The position numbers were made by a program, and so were the translations under genes. The notes beneath the pieces are model-generated. The model did no database searches, was not told the DNA's origin, and saw only the letters and a list, made by a program, of their open reading frames with translations. This document shows positions 63,048 through 64,000 of a stretch of DNA of 64,000 nucleotides, piece after piece. Source of the stretch: Sordaria brevicollis (Eukaryota > Ascomycota > Sordariomycetes > Sordariales > Sordariaceae); contig JAUTDP010000007.1 of the NCBI GenBank assembly GCA_033439795.1, positions 1,178,001 through 1,242,000 of the forward strand, given 5' to 3'. The first letter of the stretch is position 1, and every line of letters begins with the position of its first letter.

Positions 63048-64000
63048 CTCCTCGAGGAGAGACCCCCGGCAAGACATTAAATCGTAGCCGTCGGAGACTT
63101 CAACCTCCATTATCCTAATTAGGATTTGGAGAATAAAACTAGCCCGGGAGTTGAAAAACTCCTTATATAGGTACGACGGTAGCGTATACGGCTCATTACC
63201 CCTAGAAGAGAGCCGATTTGTATAAGTAACGTAATACGGGAAGAGAGAAATAGGATAATCGATTACGTATAAATAATATTAAAAATTGAAACCGAATATT
63301 AAGGGGCGTAATAATACGAATAAACTGGTTCGGATTATTATCCTTAGGAAGTTTAAATTTATATTAGAAAAAAGGTTAGGAAAGTAGAAGTAAAGGAAGG
63401 TTATAATTAGAATTTAATAAATATAGAAAAGGTACGAAAGGCGGTATTATAATAGATTTCGATCCTAACGAAAATTGATATAAAGGAGGAATTAGAATTT
63501 ATATTTAATAAATTCGATAGAAAATTTGTAAATATAACGGAAGAATTCGTCCTATATTGGAAGAAAAGTCGAGGGAGAAGAATAAAATAATAAACGTTAA
63601 AATATAAAATAGCGACGAAAAATATAAAGCGGAAATAATAAAAATAGTATAAAAAAAGGATATTTTCGAATTAGGTAAAATTCGTAGAAATATCGATAAA
63701 GAAAAGAAGGATTAACGTAAAAATTTAGTAAATAATATAGCGAAAAGGCGTCGAAAAAGCGTTGAAGAATTTAAATAAATTTTAAACCTTTGAAAAATAA
63801 GCCCGTATCCGAAATTATTTATTAATAAACCCGCTTAAATTCCTAATTTCTAAATAATACGAAGGAATAGAAAAAATTAAAAATTATAATAATAAAGCGA
63901 ATATTTTCGCCGAACGTTTTTTCCCGAAAATAAACGTTCTTATAAATTATTTACCCAATTAGACCTTTCCTTTAAATACCGGCGATTTATTATTTATTAA
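63048..64000 (+). mobile_element. LINE-15: LINE fragment starting in the endonuclease, weakly RIP-mutated at its left edge
   Basis: It matches the family from offset about 2130 onward and runs off the window. It is either a separate 5'-truncated insertion or the continuation of LINE-12 after a deletion of about 1.1 kb. Its first about 200 bases keep CA/TG like the truncated edges of LINE-7, -8, -9 and -10, which favours a separate truncated copy. Confidence 0.75.
63078..64000 (+). pseudogene. LINE-15 ORF2 remnant: APE-type endonuclease, best preserved copy
   Basis: The frame reads Val-Gly-Asp-Phe-Asn-Leu-His-Tyr-Pro-Asn-stop-Asp at 63090-63125. This is the GDFNxHHPxW motif of fungal LINE endonucleases, with His to Tyr and Trp (TGG) to TAG caused by RIP. 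The Asp and Asn of the active site are intact. About 55 codons further a segment RIIDYV (near 63258-63275) marks the SxxDYV-like catalytic region. Mutation density rises to the right. It continues into the RT region beyond the window edge. Confidence 0.8.

Noticed and set aside
1..64000. Mitochondrial or bacterial origin of this AT-rich DNA
   Set aside because: No organellar or bacterial genes, rRNA or tRNA are present, while LINE and chromovirus elements and the CpA-specific mutation pattern point to a fungal nuclear genome.
1..64000. Firm call as a centromere
   Set aside because: RIPed nested retroelements are found in fungal centromeres but also in AT isochores and subtelomeres; chromatin data would be needed to tell them apart.

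Overview
The window is a gene-free block of repeat relics from a filamentous ascomycete (Pezizomycotina-type). CpA and TpG are almost absent while TpA is very common and CpG is retained. That is the signature of repeat-induced point mutation (RIP) at CpA, which occurs in that group. No reading frame exceeds 71 codons in 64 kb, and I see no host gene, rRNA or tRNA. The block resembles an AT-rich isochore or a pericentromeric repeat island; this placement, and any species name, is inference.

Layout. (1) 1-38.0 kb: a nest of one LINE (non-LTR) family about 6.97 kb long, with EN and RT in ORF2. A 3'-terminal copy fills 1-3862. A full-length copy (LINE-2) starts at 4101 and ends near 37993, but is cut into five pieces by LINE-3, LINE-4 (itself carrying LINE-5, -6 and -7), LINE-8 and LINE-9. 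Most junctions carry target-site duplications (TSDs) of 11-19 bp. (2) 38.0-53.4 kb: an older Ty3/gypsy-type element ('gypsy K') with Gag-like, protease and RT footprints. It is interrupted by a short LINE (LINE-10) and by a complete 7.7 kb LTR retrotransposon ('gypsy L', a chromovirus, 44525-52228) with 265-bp LTRs and a perfect 5-bp TSD. Gypsy L holds a 427-bp inverted-repeat MITE that is not RIP-mutated. (3) 53.4-64 kb: three LINE 5' ends within 640 bp, the last being the full-length LINE-13 (53990-60955), then a head-to-head pair of truncated LINEs.

The LINE is organised as a short 5' leader, ORF1 (about 1.7 kb, Gag-like), ORF2 (about 3.45 kb: APE-type endonuclease, RT, C-terminal region), an unusually long 1.74 kb segment after ORF2, a GC-rich hairpin near the 3' end and a TTAC-type tail. 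Comparing copies shows that the RT motif FADD was the ancestral state, since each copy carries a different RIP-altered version.

Points to check: RIP fades at the truncated 5' edges of LINE copies and at the two outer edges of gypsy L; the LINE segment after ORF2 may contain a third ORF; the MITE is unmutated inside a mutated host; two nested junctions seem to lack about 1.1 kb of target each. All coordinates and motifs were read by eye; no alignment or search was run.
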